A DNA stretch of 64,000 nt, from assembly GCA_039090855.1 (NCBI GenBank), contig CM077025.1, positions 98,312,489 through 98,376,488 of the forward strand, in the 5' to 3' direction. Origin of the DNA: Macrothele yani. Taxonomy: Eukaryota; Arthropoda; Arachnida; Araneae; Macrothelidae. Positions 1 through 9,077 of this stretch are shown here, piece by piece; the stretch's first letter is position 1, and every line of letters begins with the position of its first letter. Under the pieces are notes generated by a model. The model saw only the letters and a list, made by a program, of their open reading frames with translations, was not told the origin of the DNA and made no database searches. The translations under genes and the position numbers were made by a program.

Positions 1-449
1 CGTCCTGCTGGCAGGTACGTCACATCTCCCCCCCCGAAAGAGGGCCGGGGGCATGGCCTACGGGTCAGCCGTGACCATGAATCGTTGCAGGCAGCCATCC
101 ACTGTAGAACGTGCACTTGAGAACTCCCAGTCAATCTGCTGTGTGGAATGCAACATCACACATTTTTTTTTTTTTCGAAGCGCTGGAGAAGGAATTCTCT
201 GATTTTTCCTGTCTCGCGGTGTGGAAATAACATCACACCAATGCGAGATTTTGAACGGCCGGGTCATCCGGATAGTTCGGGCGCCATTATAACGAAGTAA
301 ATTTCTCCGTCATTTTTGGTCTACGCCGGGATTCGAACCCGAGTCCGCTTGTTCCGGAACAAGTCGCTCTACCAACTGAGCTACGCAGACTTTTATTCTG
401 ATTCCTATCTGCCTTTATGTCGTGTGCGTCCTGCTGGCAGGTACGTCAC
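1..449 (-). repeat. tandem tRNA-like repeat unit (family B), one full unit plus start of the next
   Basis: One ~426-bp unit lies on the minus strand. The same 23-bp segment (CGTCCTGCTGGCAGGTACGT..) occurs at 1-23 and again at 427-449, so the unit is repeated head to tail. The unit contains a tRNA-like segment (318-390), a conserved GC-rich stretch near 30-60 and a T-run at 164-176. A near-identical unit lies on the plus strand at 22095-22524, also followed directly by a second copy. This is a tRNA-derived dispersed repeat kept in tandem arrangement. Whether it is a dimeric SINE or a satellite-like family cannot be decided here. Confidence 0.8.
318..390 (-). repeat. tRNA-like head of family B repeat
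   Basis: Read on the minus strand, these 73 nt start GTCTGCG and end with a pairing CGTAGAC before a final C, giving a 7-bp acceptor-like stem. An A-box-like GCGTAGCTCAGTTGGTAGAG and a B-box GGTTCGAATCC follow the tRNA pattern. The anticodon region is a palindrome (CTTGTTCC/GGAACAAG) that does not form a normal 5-bp stem with a 7-nt loop. I therefore call it a tRNA-derived promoter head rather than a working tRNA gene. CCG would be the nominal anticodon. Confidence 0.75.
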
Positions 450-592
450 AGGGACAGGAAAAGACCCAAAAGAAGAGCATGTGAGAGATAAGTGGATGGA
501 GGGGATTGGCTCAAGACAGCCCGTTGTGGAAGAAACTTGGGGAGACCTTCATTCAGCAGTGGATTGATAATGATTGACGGTGATGATGATAT
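450..592 (+). pseudogene. RTE-like non-LTR retrotransposon, 3' end scrap
   Basis: The sequence directly abuts the family B repeat at 449. It encodes remains of the C-terminal tail shared with the copies at 12764-13320, 37276-37910 and 51684-52755: an RDRKRPKRRA-like basic stretch, then LWKKLGETFIQQWIDND in another frame, ending in a TGA. A short GATGATGAT tail follows, typical of simple-repeat 3' ends of RTE-like elements. Frameshifted and heavily 5'-truncated. The match to the other copies in this window is direct; the clade name is inference. Confidence 0.75.
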
Positions 593-835
593 ATTCGAAT
601 TTATAGCTCAAAGCGAATTTATTCGGGTCAGGCCGAGGTCCAAAATTTTTGACCCGTTTCCAACTCTGGATTGTGTTTCTTTTCCACACTTCACGCGCCA
701 TTGCAGCTGTTAACGTGGTTATTTTCCTGCACCAACTTAACTCTTTAACCCGTTGGAACGAATTAACTAGGGTTAAGCAAAATGGGCTGAAATCAGCTCG
801 AACGAATATATTCGTAGTCTAAGAAGTGGGAGAAA
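593..835. other. unassigned AT-rich spacer
   Basis: I see no coding signal, repeat or terminal inverted repeat here. Confidence 0.5.
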
Positions 836-1058
836 CCAAGGCCGTCTAGAAAGCACAAGGCCATGAGGTTCAGAAATGAGTTTCCTCTTTCACTGACGTC
901 ACGAGGAAATCGAGACTTCTGACTGGTTTCCAACGCTGCCGTGTGCGACGTCAAACACTACATCGACGTATCAGTCCGTGTTACATGAGAATAACGTCAC
1001 GAACGGAGGGAACTCATACTCTAAATGTCAAGGCCTTGTGTTTTCTAGACGGCCTTGG
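836..1058. repeat. foldback/MITE-like element with ~50-bp inverted arms
   Basis: The left arm at 836-887 begins CCAAGGCCGTCTAGAAA. The right arm at 1009-1058 is its imperfect reverse complement, ending TTTCTAGACGGCCTTGG. The ~120-bp interior has no coding potential. No clear target-site duplication is visible, so the family is unknown. Confidence 0.6.
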
Positions 1059-1291
1059 CCAAACACTGCTGAAACGAGTAAACCTGCGCATCAGAAAGTA
1101 TTGCTTTCCTCTTAGTTTTGTTATTCAAAGCGAGATTGACACTAATCCCTGCTGACATTACCTGCTAAAAGGAGAGGCGACAAAACTACAAGAGGAGAGA
1201 GAAGATATTTGAGTCACTTGTTTCTACACAGTGGCATGATGTCCGTTTAAAGGGGACTACCTCTTTTCCATCATGTCTTGAGTCATATTAT

Positions 1292-1714
1292 AACCAGGGC
1301 ATCAATGTTTGTCAGGAGTGAAGCTAGGTGATTAGGTGCGTATAGTGAATTGGAATTATCTTCTCTTTCGTTAAGTGTGTTTTTTCGCCACTTCTATGCA
1401 TCTGTGTCATTCTCTTACATCTCAGCGTCGCATCAGAGGGAAAGATAGATTTATGGGTTTCTTCGGAATACGAGGGTGGAATTGGATAACGATGTGAGAG
1501 GGGTCACTGAGGAGTCCAAAAAGGAGCATCTGCGTCTTCCAACAAGCGGACGCTCTTTATCTCGGATGTGACGCTGAGAAGTGAGAGCCAGTTCCATTGA
1601 CGCAGCTGCATAGAAATGGCGAAGAAAAGCAATAACGAAAGAGAAGATGATTCCAATTCACTCTAGTCAAAATGGTACCTAACGTCACTCCTGACAAATA
1701 TTGATGCCCAGGTA
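1292..1714. repeat. large imperfect inverted repeat (arms ~150 bp)
   Basis: The left arm (about 1292-1440) and right arm (about 1561-1714) are reverse complements along their length with scattered mismatches and small indels. Shared blocks include GGGCATCAATGTTTGTCAGG in the left arm matching its complement near 1685-1712, and TTATCTTCTCTTTCGTTA against 1637-1656. The spacer of about 120 bp has no recognisable content. A transcript across it would form a long hairpin. No terminal repeats of a known transposon family are recognised. Confidence 0.7.
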
Positions 1715-2899
1715 ACAACGCATCAGAGAATAAAAGACTAAAAGGCAGTGCTTATCACCATTGAAAGGCTTGTGGTCGGTGCTACTGAGATGGGAAGGGG
1801 AAGGGAAAAGGAATCGTTTTGTCGTAGCTTTCGTAAAACTCGGCCGCTATGTGAACATTTCTGTTTGGGGAAGCACAGACAATTTTGGGCACCATTTGGT
1901 CTATGTGCATCGGTCGCTTAAAGGGTTATAAACACGACTTTCCAGTAGGACTGCTTTGTGTACGCTTCTGAAACTCGGAACTGAGCAAGTGAAGATTTGA
2001 TAGTGAATGGTTCAAACAGTGGCCAGTGAATTGCACTGGAATCATTCTGCATGAAAGTCCCAAATGGCCCTGCGGATGGTTCCACAGTTTTCCACGGAAC
2101 TCTTAATGTTTTAAGCACTCCAGAAGACATGTCTAGAATTACCAAGAATTATCCGACATATCACGCACGCATGCGCAGGACTGCCGAGCTGACCGCTCAG
2201 GGCCTTGATTCAGGTTTTTGTTCGAAGGCACCCAGAGTTTTACCTGTGCAGCCCGTCGTAGTGATTAAGACAACATCAAAGGAAGAAGGTCTCGTCTTTT
2301 GATCATGGGTCACTTGTTTCATCGCAAAGTCATCATCATCATCAACCATTGGTTCAATTCCCGTAGATATCTGTTGCCATTTTAACTATTGTAAAGTAAC
2401 AATTTCTCGTGTGCGAGATTGGTGTTACGCTATGTCTAAAACCATGACTAAGGAAATGTTGAACTAAATGAGAATACGATGTAATAGTTGCATGGGATTA
2501 AGGTTTTACGGGCAGACGAAACATATACAGCAGTCAAACTAATGATAGCCTTTTATTGGTCCAGCACAGTAGATGAAATCCAAAATATAGCACTGCGAGT
2601 TGTACACTTCACACATAATACCTTAATTATCTGTCGTATAATCTATCTTAACAACGATCGAACATCTCGACACACACACAGAGACACGCTAAGTAACTGC
2701 TGTATCGACCTTTTTATCTAACGTTTTTATCACATTCATTCGCCACTCTCTCTGACCTCAAAATAGTTACCAACCTCATTTATGTGAAAGAGAAGATATC
2801 ACGTTAAGTTTGGAAAGTGAACAAGAGAACAAACACAAATTTACATAGGAAAAGGAACTAAAAATGAAAGTTAAATTAGAATATACGTCACACTATATT
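1715..2899. other. unassigned region
   Basis: There is no supportable gene. A short CATCATCATCATCAACCATT at 2328-2347 resembles the simple-repeat 3' tail of the RTE-like copies and may be a relic. Short open frames here have no recognisable motif. Confidence 0.5.
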
Positions 2900-3345
2900 G
2901 TCCTATTGAAGTGTGTTCATTGCAGAGTGGCTCAGTTCTTGAAGAGTTCCACCGCACCAGTCTTGAATATCGTCAGCCCACACACTGTGAGGGCGTACAC
3001 TTGCATTGCTTCCGTTCATTAAGCCAAACTCCAATGTCTTTATCTTTCTGCCAGTTTTCATTCTCCAGATGTGTCCAAAAAGTCTTAGTTTTCTCTGTAT
3101 GTTTATTTTTTTTTAATTTTTTTTTTTTGGAACAGGGTATCTTACAGTTGTATTCTTCTGTACACTTCTTCATTTCTTATCCTCTGGGTCCATCCGATTC
3201 GTAAGATTTTACGATAGCACTTTCTTTCAAAAGCAAGTATCCTTCTCTCTGATTCCTTTCCCAATGTCCAAGTCTCGCATTCATACAACATGCTGCTGAA
3301 GATGCATGTCTCGAGAATGCTTAACTTAGTTGTGAGGCTATTAGC
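2900..3345 (-). pseudogene. non-LTR retrotransposon, reverse transcriptase C-terminal remnant
   Basis: On the minus strand, from about 3340 downward, I read LETCIFSSMLY, then ETWTLGK, RRILAFERKCYRKILRIGW and RIRNEEVYRRI, followed by FGHIWRM. This is the conserved region after the reverse transcriptase core of many non-LTR elements (tyrosine, GCETWTL, AFE.KCYR..L.I.WT, and LR.FGH patterns). The frame is broken by stops and a T/A-rich insertion at 3107-3128. It differs from the RTE-like copies elsewhere in the window, which carry AETWTL-K-DIQRLQTTQ instead. Only this 3' part remains. Confidence 0.65.
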
Positions 3346-3465
3346 CTCAAAACTGAATTAACCTACACTGGAAATATGTGAGGTTCACAATGCAGAACAG
3401 CACTATTAAATTCCCTTTTTGGAGGCTTTGTTAGTCCTATGGAAGAAATATTTCGGAAAAATATA

Positions 3466-4603
3466 CACTACCTTGACAAAAGTCACCGGAAACGCCTTCA
3501 AAAGCAAATGAACGGATCCGCTGCGTTGTTAAGATGCGCGGTACAGCTGCAAACGGTTTAAAAACAAGCCTGCAGCTGACCGCGATCATAGCGCACTGTG
3601 AGGTTGAGTGAAAATACCCAAGTCAACTGTTTTGGTGTACTGAATAAGTGGAAGACACATGGCGTGCCTGAAGCAGCAAAACGTACAAGCAGACCAAAGA
3701 AAATCAGTGATAGAGGGCGTCGATGCCTCAGGAAAGCCGTTACAGCTAATCGACGGAGTACTGCACAAAACCTCAGTGTACAGGTGAGTAAAAATGCTAG
3801 AACCTCGGTATGAATATGTACCATTCGCAGATAACTTCATTCCATGAGTTACCGCGGTCGTGCCTGCTCATAAGCCTTTCATCTCCACTCGGAATGCTAT
3901 TGGTCGTTTAGCATGTTGTAAAGAATATTTACTGTGGATCGTAGATCAATGGAAACTATAGACTGATGAATCCAGATACACGATCCATCAGTCTGATGGC
4001 CGTATGTGGGAATGGCGGAAGCCGGGGAAACGCTATTTACCACACTTTACTGTTCCTAAGGTCAAGTTTGGAGCTGGCAGTTTACTCGTGTTGCGGTGTT
4101 TTTCATGGTATGGTTCCGGCCCATTGGTTATCGTGGACAAACCTGTTAACCAGCACATCTACATCGATATTCTGGACAATTATGACCTACCAATTCTGTG
4201 GCAATACTATGGAACCGAGCCTTGTTGGTACCAGCAGGATAATGCACCGACCCATATAGCAAGGACTGTTACAGCGTGGTTTGACGATAATTCCGTATCA
4301 TGTGTGGACTCGCCAGCACAGAGCCCTGATCTTAATCCCATAGAACACCTATGGGATGGATTAGAGCGCAGCACAAGAAGTTTGGAACCAAGTCCTACTA
4401 CTAAGTAACAGTTAGCGGCTGCATTATGTACTGAATGGAAGCGCATACCTATCGCTGTGTTCCAAATCCTTGTCGAAAGCATGTCTCGAATGGTCAGTGC
4501 ATGCATTAAGGCCAAAGGTGGACCGACACCGTACTAATGTATGTCAATAAATGCTATGTTGTGTTTCTCTTCTAGATGTCCGTTGACTTTTGTCAATATA
4601 GTG
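3466..4603 (+). mobile_element. Tc1-like transposon A, copy 1 (internally deleted)
   Basis: The ends are CACTACCTTGACAAAAGTCA and its complement, closing ...TGACTTTTGTCAATATAGTG. TA dinucleotides flank both sides (3464-3465 and 4604-4605). The second copy at 25650-26881 is 1232 bp against 1138 bp here. The missing ~95 bp covers the transposase start and first DNA-binding helix, so this copy cannot encode a full transposase. Confidence 0.9.
3598..4537 (+). pseudogene. Tc1-like transposase pseudogene (DD34E type)
   Basis: Two readable blocks remain. The 3598-3813 block carries the second helix-turn-helix region with a GRPRK-like SRPKKISDR motif. The 4004-4408 block carries the catalytic core: CFSWYGSGPLV, then YQQDNAPTHIAR with the second aspartate, and [12 protein letters not shown] with the glutamate. 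Thirty-four residues separate these two, the Tc1 (DD34E) spacing. A TAA at 4406-4408 cuts the C-terminus, which continues in frame to about 4537. The N-terminal part was lost in an internal deletion and the middle is frameshifted. In function it was a cut-and-paste transposase acting on its own terminal repeats. Confidence 0.88.
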
Positions 4604-5189
4604 TATATCGTTTTAAGTCGCTATGCAGATTTTATGGAAGATTAAAGAACACGAGAAATTACATAATTTTTCATTACCAAGAGCTAACGGTAATGATATC
4701 CCATTCGTGTTTCTTTCTAGAATTTTCTTCATTATGACATCAGAAGGGAAATTTTGAAAATAAAAAATGAGAAAAAAAGTAAAAAGAAAGTGATAACATG
4801 CTACATAAAAAAGTAAGTAGCAGCTATACAAAAAAAAAAAAAAAAAAAAAAGACATTGCATAGCACATTAGATACGCAAAATTTTCAGGATATTTTTCTT
4901 CTTGTTACTAACATCTCTTACCAGCTTATAACATTGCCCAAATGTGATAAAAGGGATATTAATACTAGTGAAACTTTTAACAGTGTCTCAAAAACATGCT
5001 GCAGTAGCCGGACATGAAAAAGAGGGGTTGTTTGAGGTTCCTTTACCTTTTTTACGCGACATGTGACGGTAATATTAAAAATTTAAGAAGCTGGCATATT
5101 TTCTTTTATTTTAAATACTTTACGTATTTGTATACCATGAGTGTCTTTTAGTTCAGTGATTGAAATATACTGTCTTATAATTATTGAAC
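4604..5189. other. AT-rich spacer with poly-A run
   Basis: A 21-22-nt A-run lies at 4831-4852. Otherwise I see no gene or element ends. Confidence 0.5.
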
Positions 5190-5316
5190 TTAGAGAATAT
5201 TAAGACAAAGTTTAATGGAGATTCTTGATCTCAAAAAATTCAGCCTTGTGACGATAATATTTATATTAAAATAATACAACGTATTAATAGTATGCCACAA
5301 ATATTTATTTTTTAAA

Positions 5317-5360
5317 GCCGACCATGATTTCGCTGGGTATTGACCTAGCTTCATCAGGAC
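5317..5360 (-). ncRNA. candidate hammerhead ribozyme, PLE copy 1
   Basis: Minus strand, 5' to 3': a GTC that can pair with the final GGC (stem I, 3 bp including one G-U), the core CTGATGA, a stem II of GCTaGG against CCcAGC with loop tcaata, the core GAAA, then TCATGG and TC before GGC. Stem III would be only two pairs plus the A-U closing pair, as known for the minimal hammerheads of Penelope-like elements. One extra A sits between CTGATGA and stem II. The core is otherwise canonical. Activity is not shown. Confidence 0.6.
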
Positions 5361-5409
5361 GAATGGCATGTAAATATTCAAATTGTACATGATATTATAA
5401 ATGATGTTA

Positions 5410-5772
5410 TCAGTCACGTGGTTTGGTTAGATGCTTCCACGCGCTTGATAGAAATGGGATGGATGTCATGTCATTAACAAGTTGCGAAGACTTCTGATAT
5501 ATATGGAAAGCTTGTAAAATATCAAGTTTTGTGGTTGAATCTGGCTTGTTACTTAATTTTGCTTCTTCAAAGAGAAATTTATGGTCCTTTTCGTAACGAT
5601 GTTTAGCCATCGTTGACTTCTTTACGTCACAATTCCGAATGTAGGTCTTGTTCTCCTTAAATCGAAAACGCAGTGTCTGTCCTATATACGAAGCGCCATA
5701 TTCACACAGAATTTGATAAATTTCCCATGAGTTTTTGTCTTCAACATAGTCCTTTGATCTTAAACAGCTCAT
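5410..5772 (-). pseudogene. Penelope-like element GIY-YIG endonuclease domain, fragment
   Basis: The 120-residue frame holds the C-terminal endonuclease of Penelope-like elements: EIYQILCEYGASYIGQTLR gives the GIY-like and YIG strands. KSTMAKHRYEKDHKF gives the conserved lysine/histidine region, and LDILQAFHIY plus PFLSSAWKHL give the typical C-terminal block. The leading glycine of GIY is replaced by E here. The frame ends at a TGA at 5410-5412 just before the non-coding end with the hammerhead-like motif. The reverse transcriptase that normally precedes this domain is absent, so the piece is a 5'-truncated copy. Confidence 0.8.
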
Positions 5773-5931
5773 TTTGTTTATATGTTTTTATATAAATTCA
5801 CCTTAATATTAAAGGTTTTGAGAATTTTTTAAATTTTGAAGGTAATGTCACGGGAAAATGGAATAATGGTTAAATTCTCTCGCAATGGGCGAATCACAGG
5901 AGTTACGTAGAGATAGGTTTCGGTTTCCGGA
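5773..5931. other. AT-rich spacer between inverted PLE copies
   Basis: This short stretch separates the minus-strand PLE copy from the SINE. No feature is seen. Confidence 0.4.
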
Positions 5932-6166
5932 ATTTTTTTTTTTTTTTTTTTTTTTTTTGGTTGGAGTTTTTACGACCACCGTGAGCAACTCAATGGGCTA
6001 TAAGCAGTCGCCCGTCCCTAATTTAGGGTCACTGGTTCCTGGGAAGGAGAGAGCCAGTGCCGTAAGACAAACACAACATCCATGCCTGACCAGGATTCGA
6101 ACCCGGACCCCTTACGGACGAATGATCAGAGGCCAGCGCCTTAGACCACTGCGCCACCGGGGCGGC
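5932..6166 (-). repeat. tRNA-derived SINE, family A
   Basis: On the minus strand the element starts GCCGCCCCGGTGGCGCAGTG (A-box region), has the B-box GGTTCGAATCC, a ~130-bp body with CTCTCTCCTTCC and GGGACGGGCGACTGCTTATA, and ends in an A-run seen as 27 T at 5932-5958. Four other copies in the window have the same layout (18234, 39002, 39617, 42381). It is transcribed by RNA polymerase III in known families and moved by a partner LINE. Confidence 0.9.
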
Positions 6167-6214
6167 AATTCTGTTAGAGCCTTGTCTATAATGGTTTTGG
6201 AAGCTTTCCATATA

Positions 6215-7644
6215 CACTGGCGGAAAGTGAAAAAAGAACACCAAGAAGGAATTGGCGGACGATCATGAAATTTACATATTTTAATGGAGTCGAGTTTACG
6301 TAGGTGTGATGTTAATTTTGGGACCAACCGGTGAGCGCTAACGCCACAGCACGGCATAATATGCAAATTATCGTCGTTGGTATTTAAGGAGTACGGCGAA
6401 GTGAATGTAATCTGTCGTCGGCGTACGGACACGTGCGAAGACCCTGAAGAAGCTGCAATGCCTGGACATGGAAGACGTGTACGATTTCAGCAGTTATCGG
6501 ACTTTGAGCGAAGTCGTCTAGTCGTACTCCGCGAGGCCGGGTGGTCGTATCGTTGTATTGCGGAGCGAATTGGACGGGAAGTATCGGTGGTGGTACGATG
6601 GGGGCGTAGATGGTCCGAGGAATATTCCCACACGAGAAGACGTGGAACCGGGAGTCACAGACGGACTGATGAGCGGACCGATCGACGCATAAGAAGAGCG
6701 GTGTTGTCAAGCAGAACATCCATTGCGACGCAAATCCGAGCTGCCGTTGCACCTGAGGTGACTGTGAGAACAATCCGCAACCGTCTACTGGATGCAGAAC
6801 TACGTGCACGTGTGCCCCTGGCATGTGTACCTCTGACTCCAGCCCACCGTCAGGAACGGCTGCAGTGGTGTCGCCAACGTCTGCACTGGAGAACGCAATG
6901 GCGATCTGTCGTGTTCAGCGATGAAAGCATATTCTGCTTGGGAGCCTCCGATGGCTGTATGCGTGTTCGCAGACGCACAGGGGAGCGTCTCCACCCTTCT
7001 TGCATCCGCCAGCGATACACAGGGCCTACACCTGGTCTACTGGAGTAGGGAGCGATCAGCTGTCACTCCCGTGCACAACTAGTGTTTGTACCGGGTACGT
7101 TAAACAGCACCTCCTATATCAACAACATCATTCAGCCCGTTGTTGTGCCATTTGTAAGATCGGTCCATCGTGGTGTTTTCCAGCAAGATAACGCACGCCC
7201 ACACACGGCACGTGGAACGCAACATGCACTTCAGGGTGTGAGACAACTTCCATGGCCTGCACGTTCACCGGATTTGTCCCCCATTGAGCACGTGTGGGAT
7301 TTTATGGGACAACGACTTATCCGGTCTCCACGGCCAGCCACGACCATCCCCGATTTATGCGTCCAGGTTGAGGATGCTTGGAACTCAATACCCCAAACTT
7401 ACATCCAACATCGGTACGACAGACTGCATGCCAGAATTGCACAGTGTGACGCAGTTCATGGCGGTTCAACCTCGTACTAACCATGTTACATGGAAATGTT
7501 ATTTTTCAGTTTACCAGCAAATACAGCTGTATTTTGCCATAATGTTTTGATCACGTTATCCTCTGTATTCCGTTATTATGCTGTATACATTTCGTTGGTA
7601 TCAGACGTCTCCTTCTTGGTGTTCTTTTTCACTTTCAGCCATTG
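6215..7644 (+). mobile_element. Tc1/mariner-superfamily transposon B, copy 1 (DD32E spacing)
   Basis: The ends are CACTGGCGGAAAGTGAAAAA and, at the right, its imperfect complement ending ...CACTTTCAGCCATTG. A longer matching block GAACACCAAGAAGGA lies inside both ends. TA flanks both sides (6213-6214, 7645-7646). It sits inside PLE copy 2. The transposase gene reads outward on the plus strand. The second member of the family is at 34165-35598. Confidence 0.9.
6458..7480 (+). pseudogene. Tc1/mariner-type transposase, single nonsense codon (DD32E spacing)
   Basis: A 340-residue frame runs from the ATG at 6458 (MPGHGRRVRFQQLSDFERSR) to TAA at 7480. It is broken only by a TAG at 7046-7048, which replaces the tryptophan of the conserved VMVWGAI motif. 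The N-terminal helix-turn-helix pair spans about residues 10-110. The first aspartate is in FSDESIF, the second in FQQDNARPH (codon 7187), and the glutamate in SPDLSPIEHVWD (codon 7286). Thirty-two residues separate the last two, against 34 in classical Tc1. An upstream in-frame ATG at 6377 exists, but family comparison with the copy at 34407 supports 6458. Confidence 0.88.
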
Positions 7645-7752
7645 TATACCAGAAGTCACCGCAGCTTGTTAATGACATGGCATCCACCCCATTTCTATCA
7701 AGCGCGTAAAAGCATCTAGCCAAAAGACGTGACTGTAAACACCAGTTATGAT

Positions 7753-7858
7753 AAGTGGCGTATCTTGGGTCCGAGACCTGAGTTATCTCCCCCTGGGGCA
7801 GGGGAGATAACACGAATGGCACGTAAATATACAATTTGAATATTTACGTGCCATTCGT
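7753..7858. repeat. hAT end fragment and double hairpin inserted in PLE copy 2
   Basis: 7753-7790 matches the right terminus of the neighbouring hAT (9015-9052) in inverted orientation (AGTGGCGTATCTTGGGTCCG shared). It is followed by a hairpin GTTATCTCCCC/GGGGAGATAAC (7783-7811) and a second hairpin CGAATGGCACGTAAATAT/ATATTTACGTGCCATTCG (7814-7858). Compared with PLE copy 1, about 78 bp is extra here, and its last part is an inverted copy of the adjacent PLE sequence. This looks like templated filler rather than a normal insertion. Confidence 0.6.
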
Positions 7859-7900
7859 CCTGCTGAAGCTAGGTCAATTCCCAGCGAAACCATGGTCGGC
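7857..7900 (+). ncRNA. hammerhead-like motif, PLE copy 2 (core mutated)
   Basis: Same layout as the motif at 5317-5360 but on the plus strand: GTC, then CTGCTGA in place of CTGATGA, stem II GCTaGG/CCcAGC with loop tcaatt, GAAA, CCATGG, TC, GGC. The A-to-C change hits an invariant core base, so cleavage is expected to be lost. The stem pairing is unchanged, which supports common origin. Confidence 0.6.
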
Positions 7901-7931
7901 TTGAAAAAAATATATATTTGTGTCATACTAC

Positions 7932-9052
7932 CAGTGGCGTACATTCGATGCTAGGTAAGCTAGCTGCGAAGCCCAGAGAATGAATGCACAAATAAAAGCC
8001 AATTAAATATACACAAATAAAAGTCAATTATCAACGGTATGAAGATACGTCGATGCTTTCGGTGAGAAAAAACACGTGCGGATTCGCTTCTTTGTATTAT
8101 GAGAATCAGTTTGGCGAGCGATGATCAACGGCATAACGCAGTAGGTCTGCGAGAGCCTTCGCTGTTTTGATGCGAAGAGCTTTCATACTATCGCCTGCTA
8201 GCGTTTCCATGACAACATCAATGAGTGTATGGACCATTCCTTGGCGCAAAGGGTTCGCTGAAAAAAAACGAAGACTTCGGACGACCTCAGTCCCTCCATG
8301 CTTCCAGCACATGTTTCACGAGAGTTGTTTCAGTTTGTGTGAAGTGTCAATGAATTAAAATCAGTGATATTATATCTCGAATTCGTGGCTTTCTTGGATT
8401 CCATCTGTTTTGATAAATTTTGTGAAAGCTTCCTTGAACATCTATACTATCAAAGCTTAAAGAACTCTATGCTTCAAATTTTGATACAGCTCGATTAAAA
8501 AAAGAACTGAAGGTGTGTTTAATTCCCTTGATAAATACAAAACAAATGAGTAAGAGACATTACTTGTTACATAAAGTTGAATAATTGGACATAGTGTTTA
8601 TTGAGATGTACAAATTAGCAGACCTAATATTAAACTTTCCATCAACAACTGCAACTGCCGAAAGAAATTTTTCGGTATTAAAAAGAATCAAAATATATCT
8701 TAGAGCCACACAAGGACATGCACATTCGAGCAACTTGGCTGGTTTGTTAATAGAGAAAAACATTATTTTTAAATATGAAAAAGTACTCGGAAGAAATATT
8801 ATTTTTGTGAAAACGTAACACTCAAGTTCACACAAAAGGAAAGAAGAATGCAGTTCATGTACAAATAAGTCTTCAAATCCTAATCCTCATAATTATTTGG
8901 TATCATGTTAGCAATAGTATGTACCTAAAATTTAGAAAACATGTAACTTCTATTACTTAATAATTAAAAAATAAACTTCGCAATTTTTAAAAAACAGTAT
9001 TGTGAGGGCAGGGTGGAGATAACTCAGGTCTCGGACCCAAGATACGCCACTG
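7932..9052 (+). mobile_element. hAT transposon 1, inside PLE copy 2
   Basis: It is flanked by a perfect 8-bp duplication CATACTAC (7924-7931 and 9053-9060). The ends are CAGTGGCGTA at the left and TACGCCACTG at the right, a short hAT-type inverted repeat. The length of 1121 bp is well under an autonomous hAT, so most of the transposase is missing. Removing it restores the PLE sequence read in copy 1. Confidence 0.9.
8585..8818 (+). pseudogene. hAT transposase C-terminal dimerisation domain, remnant
   Basis: The 77-residue frame includes LILNFPSTTATAERNFSVLK followed by RIKIYLRATQGHAHSSNLAG and LLIEK. This is the hAT dimerisation region pattern (P-ST-ATAER-FS-LK-IK--LR). The catalytic RNase H-like part is not found upstream within the element, so this is a decayed fragment of an originally larger protein. 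The region 7970-8580 between the left end and this domain has no readable transposase. Confidence 0.8.
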
Positions 9053-9077
9053 CATACTACGCTGTATTATCTTAATA

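Larger units (their letters stand above)
5190..5772 (-). mobile_element. Penelope-like element copy 1, 3' portion
   Basis: The segment reads on the minus strand from the C-terminal endonuclease coding region into a non-coding end with a hammerhead-like motif. It is 5'-truncated near 5772 and lacks the reverse transcriptase. The same end structure is seen in opposite orientation between 6167 and 9077. The right and left limits of homology are approximate. Confidence 0.75.
6167..9077 (+). mobile_element. Penelope-like element copy 2, interrupted by Tc1-like and hAT elements
   Basis: PLE sequence is found in three pieces: 6167-6214 (encoding LEAFHI), 7647-7931 and 9061-9077. Joined in order, they follow copy 1 read on its minus strand. 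The first gap holds a TA-flanked Tc1-like element and the second a hAT with an 8-bp duplication. Coding remains after the first gap read LVNDMASTPFLSSA, then a TAA where copy 1 has tryptophan, then KHLAKRRD. The right edge at 9077 is the junction with another Tc1-like element, so the original 3' end is not visible. Confidence 0.75.

Noticed and set aside
318..390. Functional tRNA gene
   Set aside because: Acceptor and T-arm look good, but the anticodon arm is a palindrome that cannot give a 5-bp stem with a 7-nt loop, and the sequence sits in a dispersed repeat.
2051..2302. 83-codon plus-strand frame as a host exon
   Set aside because: No splice context, domain or recognisable similarity. 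Length is within chance for this region.
8106..8312. 68-codon minus-strand frame inside hAT-1
   Set aside because: It reads like protein but runs against the transposase strand and has no recognisable motif. Could be captured sequence, but there is no support.
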